From: Pseudomonas graminis
Lineage (GTDB): Bacteria; Pseudomonadota; Gammaproteobacteria; Pseudomonadales; Pseudomonadaceae
Length of the DNA stretch: 64,000 nucleotides
NCBI RefSeq assembly: GCF_001705435.1
Contig: NZ_MDEN01000068.1
Location: forward strand, 372,001 to 436,000
Direction of reading: 5' to 3'
Shown here: positions 35,635 through 44,958 of the stretch, piece by piece
How positions within the stretch are numbered: position 1 is the first letter of the stretch
Layout of the letters: every line of letters starts with the position of its first letter
Notes under the pieces: model-generated
Database searches by the model: none
Told to the model about the DNA's origin: nothing
What the model saw: the letters and a program-made list of their open reading frames with translations, nothing else
Position numbers and translations under genes: made by a program

Positions 35635-36963
35635 TCAGGCCAATCCACGCTCGCGGTAATCAATCAGGCTGGAGAACAGCATCAAACCGGACGCCATGAC
35701 GACGAAGAAAATCAGCGCCAAGAAGTACGAGCCGGTGTACTGCACGATCAGGCCAATCAGGATGGGCACAATCACACCGACCATGTTGCCGCAGAAGTTC
35801 ATGCTGCCGCCCAACACACCGGCTTTGGACTGGCCGCCGAGGATCGCGGGCAGGCACCAGTACATGCCGCACCAGCGAATGAAAAACAGCGCCACACACA
35901 GCAGCGAGATAACAACGACGGCGTTACGGGTATAAGCCACAGCGAGAATGCAAATGGCGGCAATGGCCGCGGAGCCTGCGAACATGCTGCGCATGACGGT
36001 GTTGGGTTGGCCGCCGGCGGCTTTCCATTTGTCGGCCACCCAGCCGCCAAACAATTCGCCGATGAACCCGCACATGAAGATCAGAAAGGTCGCGCCGCCC
36101 ATGGCCTTGATGTCCAGGTTATGGGCCTGGTGCAAGTAGCTCGGCATCCAGGTCAGCAGGCCGTAAAACACACTGTTGTAGCAAGCAAAGCCCGCGAACA
36201 TCGCCAGCACGGAACGGCTCTTGAGCAATTCCTTGAGGATCGCCTTGCGCCCGCCCGTGGCTTTTCTGGCGGCCTCATTGGCGTCAGTGATGTACGCCAG
36301 CTCTGCCGCATTGACCTTGGGGTGTTCACTGGGGTGGTTTCTGATGTACCACCACGCCCAGACGCCTACGACCATGGTGCCCACGCCGGCGATGACGAAG
36401 GCGATCCGCCAGGAGTCAAACCAGGTGATCAGTCCCGCAATGAGGATGGCCCCCAGTGCAGTGCCCAGGGGTGCGCCGCCGTCGACGAGGGTCGCGCCGC
36501 GACCGCGCTCATTGGGCGTCAGCCAGGCACCGTTGAGCTTGGCCCCGGCCGGCATGATCGGCGACTCTGCGACGCCCAGCCCGATGCGCGTGATCAGCAG
36601 GGTGATCCAGTTGTGCGCGCCGCCCGCCAGCGCCTGAAACAGGCCCCAGCCAATGGTGGCAATGCCGACAATATTGCGGGTCTGAAAACGGTCGAGCAGC
36701 ATGCCGCCAGGAATCTGCATGAGCGCATACGACCAGAAGAACGCGCTGAGCATCAAACCTTCCAGCGCCGGCGTCATGTTGAAATCAGCGGAGATCAGCG
36801 GCAGCGCAACGGACAAGGAAGCCCGGTCGATGTAGTTGATGGCGGAGAGCAGCAGCAGCAGTAGCAGGAAGATCCTCCATCGCACCGTGGTGGGACGGGC
36901 GCTTGCGGCACTCGTGGAAGCAGCAGGCGTGACGACCTGTACATTGCCAGTGGTCATGTTCAT
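35635..36963 (-). CDS. MFS sugar-acid transporter (GudP/anion:cation symporter family)
   Basis: 442 residues with about 12 membrane helices. The first segment (AINYIDRASLSVALPLISADF) and PGGMLLDRFQTRNI, RIGLGVAESPIMPAG and NERGRGATLVDGGAPLGTALG are characteristic of the glucarate/galactarate/tartrate symporters. Expected to import galactarate or a related aldarate for the flanking enzymes. It starts 63 bp after the AraD1-type gene's stop if ATG 36963 is used; ATG 36957 is also possible. Confidence 0.85.
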   Translation of the reverse strand: MNMTTGNVQVVTPAASTSAASARPTTVRWRIFLLLLLLLSAINYIDRASLSVALPLISADFNMTPALEGLMLSAFFWSYALMQIPGGMLLDRFQTRNIVGIATIGWGLFQALAGGAHNWITLLITRIGLGVAESPIMPAGAKLNGAWLTPNERGRGATLVDGGAPLGTALGAILIAGLITWFDSWRIAFVIAGVGTMVVGVWAWWYIRNHPSEHPKVNAAELAYITDANEAARKATGGRKAILKELLKSRSVLAMFAGFACYNSVFYGLLTWMPSYLHQAHNLDIKAMGGATFLIFMCGFIGELFGGWVADKWKAAGGQPNTVMRSMFAGSAAIAAICILAVAYTRNAVVVISLLCVALFFIRWCGMYWCLPAILGGQSKAGVLGGSMNFCGNMVGVIVPILIGLIVQYTGSYFLALIFFVVMASGLMLFSSLIDYRERGLA

Positions 36964-37026
36964 CTCACTCTTATGTTTATTATGAAATGCATCCGTTGCT
37001 AAGGGCCCGGTGCAGGGCCTCACCCG

Positions 37027-38025
37027 TCAGAGCGATCTTGTTTCTCCAACATTGAACGCTGAGTCGACGACTTCGAAGGAGTTGCACAGGGGTTTTCCGA
37101 ACTCGTTCATGCTGATCTCGAACCGATCACCCGGCTGAGTTTTGACGTTGTCTGCGACCGAAAGGGTGGCCGTGCCGAAGAAGTGCACATGCACATCGCC
37201 CGGGCGCAGGAACTGGGTGTACTTGAAGTGGTGATACTCCAGGTTCTCAAGGCTGTGGCACATGTTGTCCTCGCCGCTGAGAAACTCTTTCTCCCATAAC
37301 AGGTTGCCGTCGCGCCAGATCCGGCTGGTGCCCGCCAGGTGCCGTGGCAATTCACCGACGCGCAGCTCTGGCCCGTAGGCGCAGTTGCGCAGCTTGGAGT
37401 GGGCCAGATACAGGTAATTGCGTCGTTCCATGACATGGTCGGAGAACTCGTTGCCCAAGGCGAAGCCCAGGCGGTAAGGCGTGCCGTCATGGCCGATGAC
37501 GTAGAGGCCGGTCAGCTCGGGCTCTTCGCCCGCATCTTCAGCGAAGCCCGGCGACTGGAACGCCTGGTTCGGGCGTACCACAATCGAGCCGTCGCCCTTG
37601 TAGAACCACTCTGGCTGAGCGCCCACGGTACCCGCCGCCGGACGGCCGCCGTCGATCCCCCACTGGAACATCCGCGCGGTGTCCGTCAGCGCAGCCTGAC
37701 TGTCGGCGTTTTTCTGGTGCATCTTGTCGCGGGTCGAAGCACTTCCCAGGTGAGTCAGGCCGGTGCCGCTGATCAGGCAGTGAGCGGGGTCTTCATGGTC
37801 CAGTGGCGGCAGGACGCGGCCGGTGTCCAGCAGATGGGTATAACTGTCGGCACTCAGTACCGTGCCCACGCTCCGTACTTCCTGCTGCAGGCTGTGGCCA
37901 TTGGCAATGGCGGCGAGGGCCAGGGTGCGGGTGCTGGCTGTGCCGTTGACCACCTGAATCGAGTCGCCCTCGACCACGCCGACACGGCGCTGACCCGTGG
38001 CATCTTCAAACTGGATTAAACGCAT
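37027..38025 (-). CDS. AraD1/GguC-family FAH-fold enzyme
   Basis: 332 residues with a fumarylacetoacetate-hydrolase-like C-terminal half. Landmarks: GTGLTHLGSAS, PEWFYKGDGSIVVRP, GEEPELTGLYVIG, LGFALGNEFSDHVMERRNYL and RPGDVHVHFFGTATLS. Matches the AraD1/GguC group found in L-arabinose, arabonate and galactarate gene clusters; members are thought to be 2-keto-3-deoxy sugar-acid dehydratases that yield alpha-ketoglutaric semialdehyde, consistent with the KGSA dehydrogenase at the end of the operon. First gene of the operon, divergent from the LysR regulator. ATG 38025 chosen (MRLIQFED). Confidence 0.75.
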   Translation of the reverse strand: MRLIQFEDATGQRRVGVVEGDSIQVVNGTASTRTLALAAIANGHSLQQEVRSVGTVLSADSYTHLLDTGRVLPPLDHEDPAHCLISGTGLTHLGSASTRDKMHQKNADSQAALTDTARMFQWGIDGGRPAAGTVGAQPEWFYKGDGSIVVRPNQAFQSPGFAEDAGEEPELTGLYVIGHDGTPYRLGFALGNEFSDHVMERRNYLYLAHSKLRNCAYGPELRVGELPRHLAGTSRIWRDGNLLWEKEFLSGEDNMCHSLENLEYHHFKYTQFLRPGDVHVHFFGTATLSVADNVKTQPGDRFEISMNEFGKPLCNSFEVVDSAFNVGETRSL

Positions 38026-38128
38026 GGTGAGGCCTCGACGTGTTGTTATCGTTGAGGTCACTTTAAATTTCCAGCCTGCTGCTGCCTAATGAGAGTTACG
38101 ACCCAAGCGATAACCTTTAGGTATACCC

Positions 38129-39073
38129 ATGCTGCCGTCCCTCTCATCCATGGTGTCTCGTCTGCGACTCAAGCAGCTGCGGCTATTGATAGCGCTCGAC
38201 GAGCATGGCTCGGTGCGCAAGGCATCCGAGATCATGGCGCTGTCGCAACCGGGCGCCACCAAGGCATTGCAGGAAATCGAGACTGTCTTCGGTTCAAGCC
38301 TTTTCGAGCGCACCAGCAAGGGTCTGGAGGCCAACGATCTTGGCCGCTGCGTGATTCGTTATGCCCGCCTGATTCACACCGACCTTGAGCACCTTCGCGA
38401 AGAAATGGTCGGCATCCTCAAAGGCCAAGGCGGGCGCCTGGCCATCGGGACCATCATGGGCGCCGTGCCGACGCTGGTGGACAGCCTGGCGCGACTGCGC
38501 GACAAACAGCCGGAGTTGTCGATCTCCATCGTCGAAGACACCAGTTCGCGGTTGTTGAGCTTGCTGGATCAGGGAAGGGTGGATGTCGCGATCTGCCGAA
38601 CCAGCGTGAGCCCACGTCCGGGCGCTTATCAAACCCGCTTCCGCGCACAGGAACCGCTGGTGGTGGTGGCCAATCCTGCGCATCGCCTGGCCCATGCGCC
38701 GACGCTGCAACTGGACGACTTGATGGACAGCCGCTGGGTGGTGTTCCCGGTCAACATGCCCATGCGCTTGACGCTGGAGCGCGAGTTTCGCCAGGTGGGG
38801 CTTAGCTTTCCGCTTTACGCCATTGAAACCTCGTCGACGTTTACGACGTTGTCGTTGTTGCTGAAGGATCCGAATCTGGTGGCGGTGATGCCGAACGATG
38901 TCGCGCAGATGGCGCTGGATCACGGCATGTTGGTCAAACTGCCGCTGACGATTCAGTCCACCAGCGAGCCTTATGAGATTGTTACTCGATCGAATGTGGA
39001 GTACACGGCGTCGATGGTGTTGCTGATTGAGGAGATGACGGGGGTGGGTTTGGATTCAACAAGGGATGAGTAG
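38129..39073 (+). CDS. LysR-family regulator, GbpR-like
   Basis: 314 residues. Helix-turn-helix near the N-terminus (LRLLIALDEHGSVRKASEIMALSQPGATKALQEIE) followed by the LysR substrate-binding domain (LAIGTIMGAVPTLVDSLARL). The sequence is of the GbpR type, regulators linked to sugar and sugar-acid uptake. It is divergent from the AraD1-garD operon across 103 bp; a GGTATACC palindrome at 38120-38127 sits just ahead of its ATG and could be an autoregulatory site. Confidence 0.85.
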   Translation: MLPSLSSMVSRLRLKQLRLLIALDEHGSVRKASEIMALSQPGATKALQEIETVFGSSLFERTSKGLEANDLGRCVIRYARLIHTDLEHLREEMVGILKGQGGRLAIGTIMGAVPTLVDSLARLRDKQPELSISIVEDTSSRLLSLLDQGRVDVAICRTSVSPRPGAYQTRFRAQEPLVVVANPAHRLAHAPTLQLDDLMDSRWVVFPVNMPMRLTLEREFRQVGLSFPLYAIETSSTFTTLSLLLKDPNLVAVMPNDVAQMALDHGMLVKLPLTIQSTSEPYEIVTRSNVEYTASMVLLIEEMTGVGLDSTRDE

Positions 39074-39296
39074 GCTCGCCCGCGAACTGTTCATGCAGCC
39101 ACGATGCAAATGTCTAGCTATAGTCCATGTGATCGCACAGCGAGGCCGTCTGGAGCATGTGATTAATCCTCGAGAAGAGCAGGGGTGTTTGGAGTCTGCA
39201 GGTGAGGTCGTAGAAACCAAACGCGGCAACCATAAGCGTTTGAACGCCTGGAAAGGTCTGTTCGGCGACGAGGTTGAGAATTGGTTGGTTAAATGA
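39066..39296 (+). CDS. possible small protein, unknown
   Basis: 76 codons open from an ATG that overlaps the end of the LysR gene, ending in GLFGDEVENWLVK. No recognised domain. The only support is that a strong terminator follows 18 bp after the stop. It may be a decayed gene end or non-coding. Confidence 0.25.
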   Translation: MSRLARELFMQPRCKCLAIVHVIAQRGRLEHVINPREEQGCLESAGEVVETKRGNHKRLNAWKGLFGDEVENWLVK

Positions 39297-39314
39297 TCCG
39301 CTTAAGCTGTAGCA

Positions 39315-39337
39315 GCCGTCGTGAGACGGCTTTTTTT
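39315..39337 (+). terminator. rho-independent terminator
   Basis: GCCGTC (39315-39320), loop GTGA, GACGGC (39325-39330), then seven T. A canonical intrinsic terminator for plus-strand transcripts coming from the LysR gene or the small frame after it. Confidence 0.9.
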
Positions 39338-39420
39338 CCGCTGGGATCGCGCTGACGTGATCAGTGGAGGCTTGGAGACGCTTTTCAGGGCAGGACCTAC
39401 CAAGCCTGCGTGTTTACCAC

Positions 39421-40047
39421 TCAGCCCGCGAACTTGTAATCACCGCCTTTTTTGATCGCATTGATATAGGCCGGCCGCGCCTGGAACCGGTCGATCCAGG
39501 CGGCTAGGCCAGGGTAGTCGTTCAGCATGCCTTGGGATTTTGCAAACTCGCCAATAAAGCTCATTTGGATATCCGCGCCGCTGATTTCTTCACCCAACAA
39601 ATACGGGGTAAGTTTCAACGCGGTCTCCAGATAACCTAGATAGTTAGCCAGTTCAGATTCAATTCGCGGCTGCAGCGGCTTGCCAGCGTCCCCAAGACGC
39701 CCGATATAAAGGCTGAGCATCAGCGGCAGCGTGGCCGACCCTTCTGCGAAATGCAGCCATTGCACGTATTCGTCGTAGGTCGCGGTGGCCGGGTCAGGCT
39801 GCAAGCGGCCATCGCCGTGTCGGCGGATCAGATAATCGACGATAGCACCGGATTCGATCAGCACATGAGGTCCGTCCTGAATAACCGGTGACTTGCCCAG
39901 CGGGTTAATGGCTTTCAGTTCAGGGGGCGCCAGGTTGGTCTTGGCGTCTCTTTGGTAGTGCTTGATCTCGTAGGGCAGGGCGAGCTCTTCGAGTAGCCAG
40001 AGGATGCGCTGCGAGCGGGAATTATTGAGATGGTGAACGATGATCAT
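39421..40047 (-). CDS. glutathione S-transferase
   Basis: 208 residues. Thioredoxin-fold N-terminal domain with VHHLNNSRSQRILWLLEEL, the cis-Pro region KSPVIQDG and the glutathione-contact ESGAIVDYLIRRHG, then an all-helical C-terminal domain with GADIQMSF. Cytosolic; conjugates glutathione to electrophiles or acts as a peroxidase. Close to the YfcG/Gst type of proteobacteria. Single gene. Confidence 0.88.
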   Translation of the reverse strand: MIIVHHLNNSRSQRILWLLEELALPYEIKHYQRDAKTNLAPPELKAINPLGKSPVIQDGPHVLIESGAIVDYLIRRHGDGRLQPDPATATYDEYVQWLHFAEGSATLPLMLSLYIGRLGDAGKPLQPRIESELANYLGYLETALKLTPYLLGEEISGADIQMSFIGEFAKSQGMLNDYPGLAAWIDRFQARPAYINAIKKGGDYKFAG

Positions 40048-40302
40048 GAAGTTCCCTATGAGGGGTAAAGGTGTGTAGGGACAGCCTGTCGTGGCCCACT
40101 GAGGTTCTAAATGGTTGCGAAATCAGCAGTCAGTAGCACCGTCCCGAAGGCGGCGCCTCGATCATGATGCAAAACCTAATGCGCGAGGAATCCATCGGCT
40201 CATCCTCGCTGAACTAATCACTGCGCCCGTCCCCTAATTCTGCGCACGTTGCCCAATCCCAGGCTGATCCTGGGTCACTCACACACGAAGGTTTGGTGAA
40301 TC

Positions 40303-40551
40303 ATGAAGAGCGAACAGGTAGAAGGCGTTGTAGAGCAGGTTGCCGGCAAAGCACAGAGCGCAGTTGGGAAACTGTTTGGTGATTCGAAGCTGGAGGCGGA
40401 GGGTACCGGTCGCCAGGCTTCTGGTCAGTTGACCCAGGCCTACGGCGATGCCATGGAGAGCGTATCTGCGTTTGTTAAAGAAAAACCAGTCGCTGCAGTT
40501 GCCATTGGTGGAATTGCGTTGCTGATTCTGGACCGTCTCTTTCGCCGCTGA
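40303..40551 (+). CDS. CsbD/YjbJ-like stress protein with C-terminal membrane anchor
   Basis: 82 residues. The opening MKSEQVEGVVEQVAGKAQSA and GDSKLEAEGTGRQASGQL match the CsbD-like repeat of small general-stress proteins, and residues 62-79 (PVAAVAIGGIALLILDRL) form one membrane helix, as in ElaB/YqjD-like ribosome-anchoring proteins. Likely induced by osmotic or stationary-phase stress; function unknown. Confidence 0.8.
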   Translation: MKSEQVEGVVEQVAGKAQSAVGKLFGDSKLEAEGTGRQASGQLTQAYGDAMESVSAFVKEKPVAAVAIGGIALLILDRLFRR

Positions 40552-40576
40552 TTGAGCAGAAAGGGAAGCTCCGATA

Positions 40577-40855
40577 GGGGCGTCCACGTTTGTTTACGTA
40601 CAGCTCACCAGCTGGATCGATTCACAGGAATTTGATCAGTGGAAAGCAACCCTGAGAAAAGCAGGCATAGATGGGGCCAATAATAATCTGCCCATGACTA
40701 GGGCAGGTTATCTGCTGCTACGCTTTAATTCGACAGCATTCACGTTGCACAAAGACACCACCGTACGAGGTATCATTTTGGGCCGCGACAGATCCTCTGC
40801 ACTGCAACCTTTGTACATTGCAGAGGCTGTCTGGGAGCTTAATCGTCGTAGCTAA
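40577..40855 (+). pseudogene. C-terminal remnant of an unrecognised gene
   Basis: The frame is open from a TAG at 40574-40576 to TAA at 40853-40855 but has no start codon until an internal ATG; it reads VYVQLTSWIDSQEFDQW... to ...AEAVWELNRRS. Composition looks coding. I do not recognise the family. An 8-bp hairpin (GTACTCAA 40863-40870 with TTGAGTAC 40877-40884) follows the stop directly, which would suit the end of a former gene. Confidence 0.35.
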
Positions 40856-41067
40856 TGAAGCAGTACTCAAAGCTTCTTGAGTACACAACTACGTGTTCAA
40901 CAAGCCCTCACACCCTATTCTATGCAGCCTGGAGATTTCAAATCGGTACCAATGGTCACAGCGGTAACAGGAACGCCTGCAAAGGCATTCTTCGCCCCAG
41001 CTGAGAACTGGGGGTCACAGTTAAAGGTCATATCTGTAACGAAATCCTCCCCTTTGGCTTTTACGAT

Positions 41068-41577
41068 CTAGGCCTTCCATGCATCCGCAGCCGAGATCGC
41101 TTCATCTGAAGACAGAGTGACCTCCAGCAGGACCTGCATGTAGTTCACCGCATGGGGGCCTTCCCAAAGGGCGTAGACGGACGGATCGAAGGCGTTGCCA
41201 CACATGGTGAGGCAGTCAGCGGAGTAGGCGAAGCCACCACCGGAGGACTCTCCAAACGCTCCGAAGGTAAGCGGCTTGCCTGGGGCCGGCGCGTAGCTGT
41301 CTACGAATTTCGTAAGATCTGCAGGGCATTTAGGCCCACTTTCGAGCCTAAGCCTGGTGACATTGCCACCCTCGATCGTCGCCGTAACGTTGCAGCCCTG
41401 GACCTTGAATTTGTGATCGTTCCCATTTGACGCACGAGGAATGCCGGCTATCGATTCAAAGTACCGTTGATTGGTGCCCAGCATATCGCCCGTAAACACT
41501 TCCGCTAGCGTCGCCGCCTGTGCTGTGCCGAGGGACGCCAGGACTGTTGCAATACCGAGACTGCTTGCTTTCAGCAT
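41068..41577 (-). CDS. secreted hypothetical protein
   Basis: 169 residues beginning with a clear signal peptide (LKASSLGIATVLASLGTAQA, cleavage after residue 21). The mature part has four cysteines (in QGCNVTA, GPKCPA and SADCLTMC), suggesting two periplasmic disulfides, and ends AWEG-like ALWEGPHAVNYMQVLLEV. No family recognised. ATG 41577 gives the proper signal peptide; an upstream GTG at 41619 would add 14 residues. No obvious operon partner. Confidence 0.65.
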   Translation of the reverse strand: MLKASSLGIATVLASLGTAQAATLAEVFTGDMLGTNQRYFESIAGIPRASNGNDHKFKVQGCNVTATIEGGNVTRLRLESGPKCPADLTKFVDSYAPAPGKPLTFGAFGESSGGGFAYSADCLTMCGNAFDPSVYALWEGPHAVNYMQVLLEVTLSSDEAISAADAWKA

Positions 41578-41985
41578 GAGATGATTCCATTCACTACTGC
41601 GTTGATTGGTTCGCTTCACCTAATGGTGGGCGAAGAACGATTGTAATGGACTGGAGGTCAGCAAGGTCTGCTTTCTCCTTCGTTGAAGCTGAGGTGGACC
41701 GCCAAGTTGTGTCGCCCTCTCTCAAGTGCCCAATTCCTAGCGGCAGCTATATACCCATAGCTTACGCTCAGCGGTATGTATGAAAGCCCCGGGGGGGCAC
41801 ACGCGAGATGCCTGCTTTCTCAAATTGCAGAGCGCGGCGCTGCCTGTGGGGCTTTGCGCGGTACACCAGAGAATGAGAGAGCACTGCTCTGGCGCTTTGC
41901 TTCAGCAGCGTTAGGGTGGGAGGAGAAACCCGTAATCGCAGGCTTTGATCCAAGCAGCAGGAGGACTTACGGCGCCCGCGCCGCG
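41578..41985. other. gene-free stretch
   Basis: About 400 bp between two minus-strand hypothetical genes. Short open frames exist on both strands but none has a ribosome-binding site or recognisable product. The promoter of the secreted protein should lie at its left edge. Confidence 0.4.
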
Positions 41986-42480
41986 TCACGCATGTCTAGA
42001 TTCATACTGCTTAAGCAGATTGATAATCTCCTTGTAACACGCCACTTTCCCGCGAAGCTCTATCCTTTGAAGGAGCAGCCAAACCAGACCACAGAAGGCG
42101 ACACTCGCAACGACCAGTTTCAGCCAAGGCGAGAGAGTCAAGCTGAAGAAGGCCAGCATCACCACAATCAGGGAGGCAAAGGTGGTAAAGGCATCGGCTT
42201 GATCACTGATGTATTCGCTGCGGTTACTCAGCGTCAGGCTTGCAAGGGAGAGGGAGTGTTTCGCTAATTCTCTTTTCTTCAATTCTGATAGAGCAGCGAT
42301 GCTGAAATCAACCTCTTGGGACATGACCGATTCACAGTCCCAGTCGGCAAACGGCATCAATTTCCTTTTTAGCCAAGTGCTGCGGTCGATATAGACACGC
42401 TGGCAAAACTCAGCTCGGGCAGTGATGTACCACTTAACATAGCTATGCAGTGAAGATTCCATGAGGTCTGATAACTCCAT
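41986..42480 (-). CDS. hypothetical membrane protein with two C-terminal helices
   Basis: 164 residues. The N-terminal half is soluble and charged; two hydrophobic segments (about 102-118 and 121-138, TFASLIVVMLAFFSLTL and LVVASVAFCGLVWLLLQ) form a membrane hairpin, followed by a short cytosolic tail. No family recognised. This layout (soluble domain plus two-helix anchor) recurs in small accessory proteins of genomic islands, but nothing beside it shows a partner. Confidence 0.5.
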   Translation of the reverse strand: MELSDLMESSLHSYVKWYITARAEFCQRVYIDRSTWLKRKLMPFADWDCESVMSQEVDFSIAALSELKKRELAKHSLSLASLTLSNRSEYISDQADAFTTFASLIVVMLAFFSLTLSPWLKLVVASVAFCGLVWLLLQRIELRGKVACYKEIINLLKQYESRHA

Positions 42481-43210
42481 TGAGGATGGGAACGATTGAT
42501 TGCGCGGTTCGACCTGTTAACAGACCCGCTAACAAGGATGGAAGGCTAGTAATTGAGCACAGGGTAAAAAAGGAGCATGTCAAAGCGGGCTCGCGTTTCG
42601 CCTAGGCAAGAATTTTTCACGTACTAATCAGGTTCGCACAAGATTATTAAACCTTCATTTGGCAGCTCGAGCTGGTGGCTGCGGAATGCTTGTCCGGCGC
42701 TACCAGGTTGTTTGGAAGTAGGGATGCGTAGCGGGAAGGAGCAACCCAGGGCGAAGAGTTGGAGTATCAGCAAGTGATTCGACATTCAGACACACAATTT
42801 AACTTATGGGCGATGTCTTATGTCCATAAGAAGCTTACGGGCCTTGAAATTGCTCACTCAGCATCAGCACCCTAGAAATTAAGTAGATTGTTCATCGATT
42901 CATGTCCCTAGAACCAGTTTCCCAACCCGTTTAGCCTCGCTGCCCCAACCTCTGACGATCCCGATATTCCGCAGCATTGATCGCTGAGGGCACTTCGGAG
43001 AAAGGTTTGCACCCGAACGGTATAATTCCCCTATTAAGAGCCGTGCTTAAGGGGGTAGGGCTTCCGGGCGAGCGATCGCCAGCGGGTGAACTGGGTTCAG
43101 GAGTAGGGATTGAACAACGCGCCAAAGACATCAGTTTAGCCGCTTGGAAGTTCAATCCCCTCTGCGGGGTGTCGCGGAACTCCCCCAAATCTCTGGTCAA
43201 CAAGAATCAC
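42481..43210. other. gene-poor stretch
   Basis: About 730 bp. Overlapping open frames on both strands at 42931-43255 read GLHPNGIIPLL (plus) and RGIIPFGCKPF (minus), but I cannot assign either and neither has a convincing start. Probably degenerate DNA at the edge of the AT-richer LtrA segment. Confidence 0.35.
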
Positions 43211-44311
43211 TCAACGATACCTGAAATTCAGCAAAACATAACTGATCATGGTTAACGTTAGACCGATCAATATGTATTCGACACGAGGCAGCCATATAAA
43301 TGAGCCACCTAAAGAAAATACGATCAACGTGTTTTGAAGTATGTATTTCCTGATCTTAGGTACGGCTATGAAGTAGCCATATTGCTTGCCTACGAAAAAT
43401 AAGACCATGCCGATGACTGACATAATTTGAAAATCGTGTATCGCAATGTCGTTCAAGATCGCGTGTCTGATCAAGTTAGCGAGTAGGGCCAGCCCTAAAA
43501 ACAGGAAAAGGTGCGAGTAGATCAAGGAATGCCCACTCATGCTGCTTTCATTTCTGCTCAGCAGGTAAAAGCTATCAAAATAGATCCACCATATACTACA
43601 TGTCATGACAAATCCGGTAATTGCCGCCATTACATTATAAGGATTCCATTGAATGTCAGATAACCCTCCAGCAAGGCTGATCACTGACTCGCCCAATAAG
43701 ATAAGGGTAAGCAAGCCTAGTCGTTCAACCAAATGGTCTGTATGCGCTGGCAGGGGTTTTAGTTTGCTCCAGGGGAAAACAGGAAGCAGAATATCAAGAA
43801 AAATTCCAATGTAAGCTACAATGTATCGAATCGGAGGGTCAAAAATAAGGGATGAAAGACTGATCGCTGAGCTTACCAAAAGGGCGAAGCCAAGCCTGGA
43901 GGCGTATTCGCTACGGCCGTCGACCGTATTGATGGTCGAGATGTACATGATGCTGATGATGGCACGTATACCCACATAGCAGACGATAACAAGCGGGTAG
44001 TATACTTCCAGTTCTTCCCCAATCCGTGCGGACAGCACAATGAGCAACAGCATTATAAATAATGTTGACAGACGGTGAAGATTACTGTCCGTGTCAAACC
44101 TGTTGGAGTAAATAGTGTGGCTTGACCAGATCCACCATAATGGAACGAAAAGCAGTAAGAAACTCCATATCTGCTCAGGTTCAAAGTGGCCTTGATGTAG
44201 ATGCCCGAGCGTATGAGTCACCTTGCCAATAGTCACGACAAAAATCAGGTCAAAAAACAACTCTAACCAGGTGGCGTGTCGATTTTGTTCATAATACTTT
44301 AAAGATTTCAT
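43211..44311 (-). CDS. LtrA-family membrane protein (low-temperature-requirement type)
   Basis: About 366 residues with 10 or more membrane helices. The LtrA hallmarks are present: RHATWLELFFDLIFVVTIGK near the start, then VERLGLLTLILLGESVISLAGG in the middle. LtrA was named from Listeria cold growth; the molecular role is unknown. The gene is visibly richer in A and T than its neighbours, with many AAA, ATA and TTT codons, so it may have been acquired. Start uncertain: ATG 44311 gives the family-like start, ATG 44347 is also open. Confidence 0.75.
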   Translation of the reverse strand: MKSLKYYEQNRHATWLELFFDLIFVVTIGKVTHTLGHLHQGHFEPEQIWSFLLLFVPLWWIWSSHTIYSNRFDTDSNLHRLSTLFIMLLLIVLSARIGEELEVYYPLVIVCYVGIRAIISIMYISTINTVDGRSEYASRLGFALLVSSAISLSSLIFDPPIRYIVAYIGIFLDILLPVFPWSKLKPLPAHTDHLVERLGLLTLILLGESVISLAGGLSDIQWNPYNVMAAITGFVMTCSIWWIYFDSFYLLSRNESSMSGHSLIYSHLFLFLGLALLANLIRHAILNDIAIHDFQIMSVIGMVLFFVGKQYGYFIAVPKIRKYILQNTLIVFSLGGSFIWLPRVEYILIGLTLTMISYVLLNFRYR

Positions 44312-44736
44312 TCGCTGCTGGCTCCGCGTGCATCTAGAAGAGTCCATTGCCTGAACCTTGATAGATGGGTGGTTAGGGCATGCTTAGCGGGATGCAACGT
44401 GCCCGGCGGGATCACTCAATCCACTATCAGTGGATTCACAAAAGAAACGGGCCCTAATCTCAGCCTGAGCCTGAGTGTTTTAAGCAGCCAGACGTTCAAG
44501 TTTCGCGGGAAGAAGCATGAGGTAATCCTCCGTGTCTTCGCGGTATTGGATTGAGGGCCAAGTGTGTAGCAGAACGGTTGGATGCCTCTTGGCTCACCAG
44601 TGACTATAGTCGTGTTTGGCACCTACCGTAGCCGTAGAACGAATTTTCGGCATCCGAGACCACCAGCAGTTCGCGCACTTTTCTCGCTGCAGTTTCAGGC
44701 GACTTTTTTCAGTCGATGGTTTTTGCAGCTGTTTAG

Positions 44737-44958
44737 CTACCTAAGTCGAGGGTACTTCTGCATTCTGAAGGACAATCGCTGCTCGTTACGGCACCCAGAA
44801 ATTGACCAGAGCCACGTCTCGAACGTGTGACGATCAGGTAAAAACCCTGGGCCAAGGTGAGGAAATTCGCGCACCTCTGCCTTGTTCATTCGATAGTGCG
44901 CTTCATGATGATCGTTCGGGCAGAGGGCGATCACATCGGCCGAATGGTCGTGGTCCGT
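44737..44958 (-). pseudogene. HNH endonuclease remnant
   Basis: On the minus strand the frame TDHDHSADVIALCPNDHHEAHY is the last part of the HNH nuclease motif as seen in McrA-like enzymes (GG.DhpdNvIaLCPNdHreaHyg). A TGA precedes it, and in the neighbouring frame a TPFGG stretch could be the lost upstream portion, implying a frameshift. No full-length gene exists here. Read as a degraded HNH nuclease. Confidence 0.45.

Noticed and set aside
40877..41071. 64-codon plus-strand frame after the gene fragment
   Set aside because: The start lies inside a hairpin arm, there is no ribosome-binding site and no recognisable sequence.
42931..43255. Overlapping plus and minus frames of about 90 codons
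   Set aside because: Neither has a good start or known similarity; a structured RNA or tRNA was considered but no cloverleaf or T-arm pattern fits.
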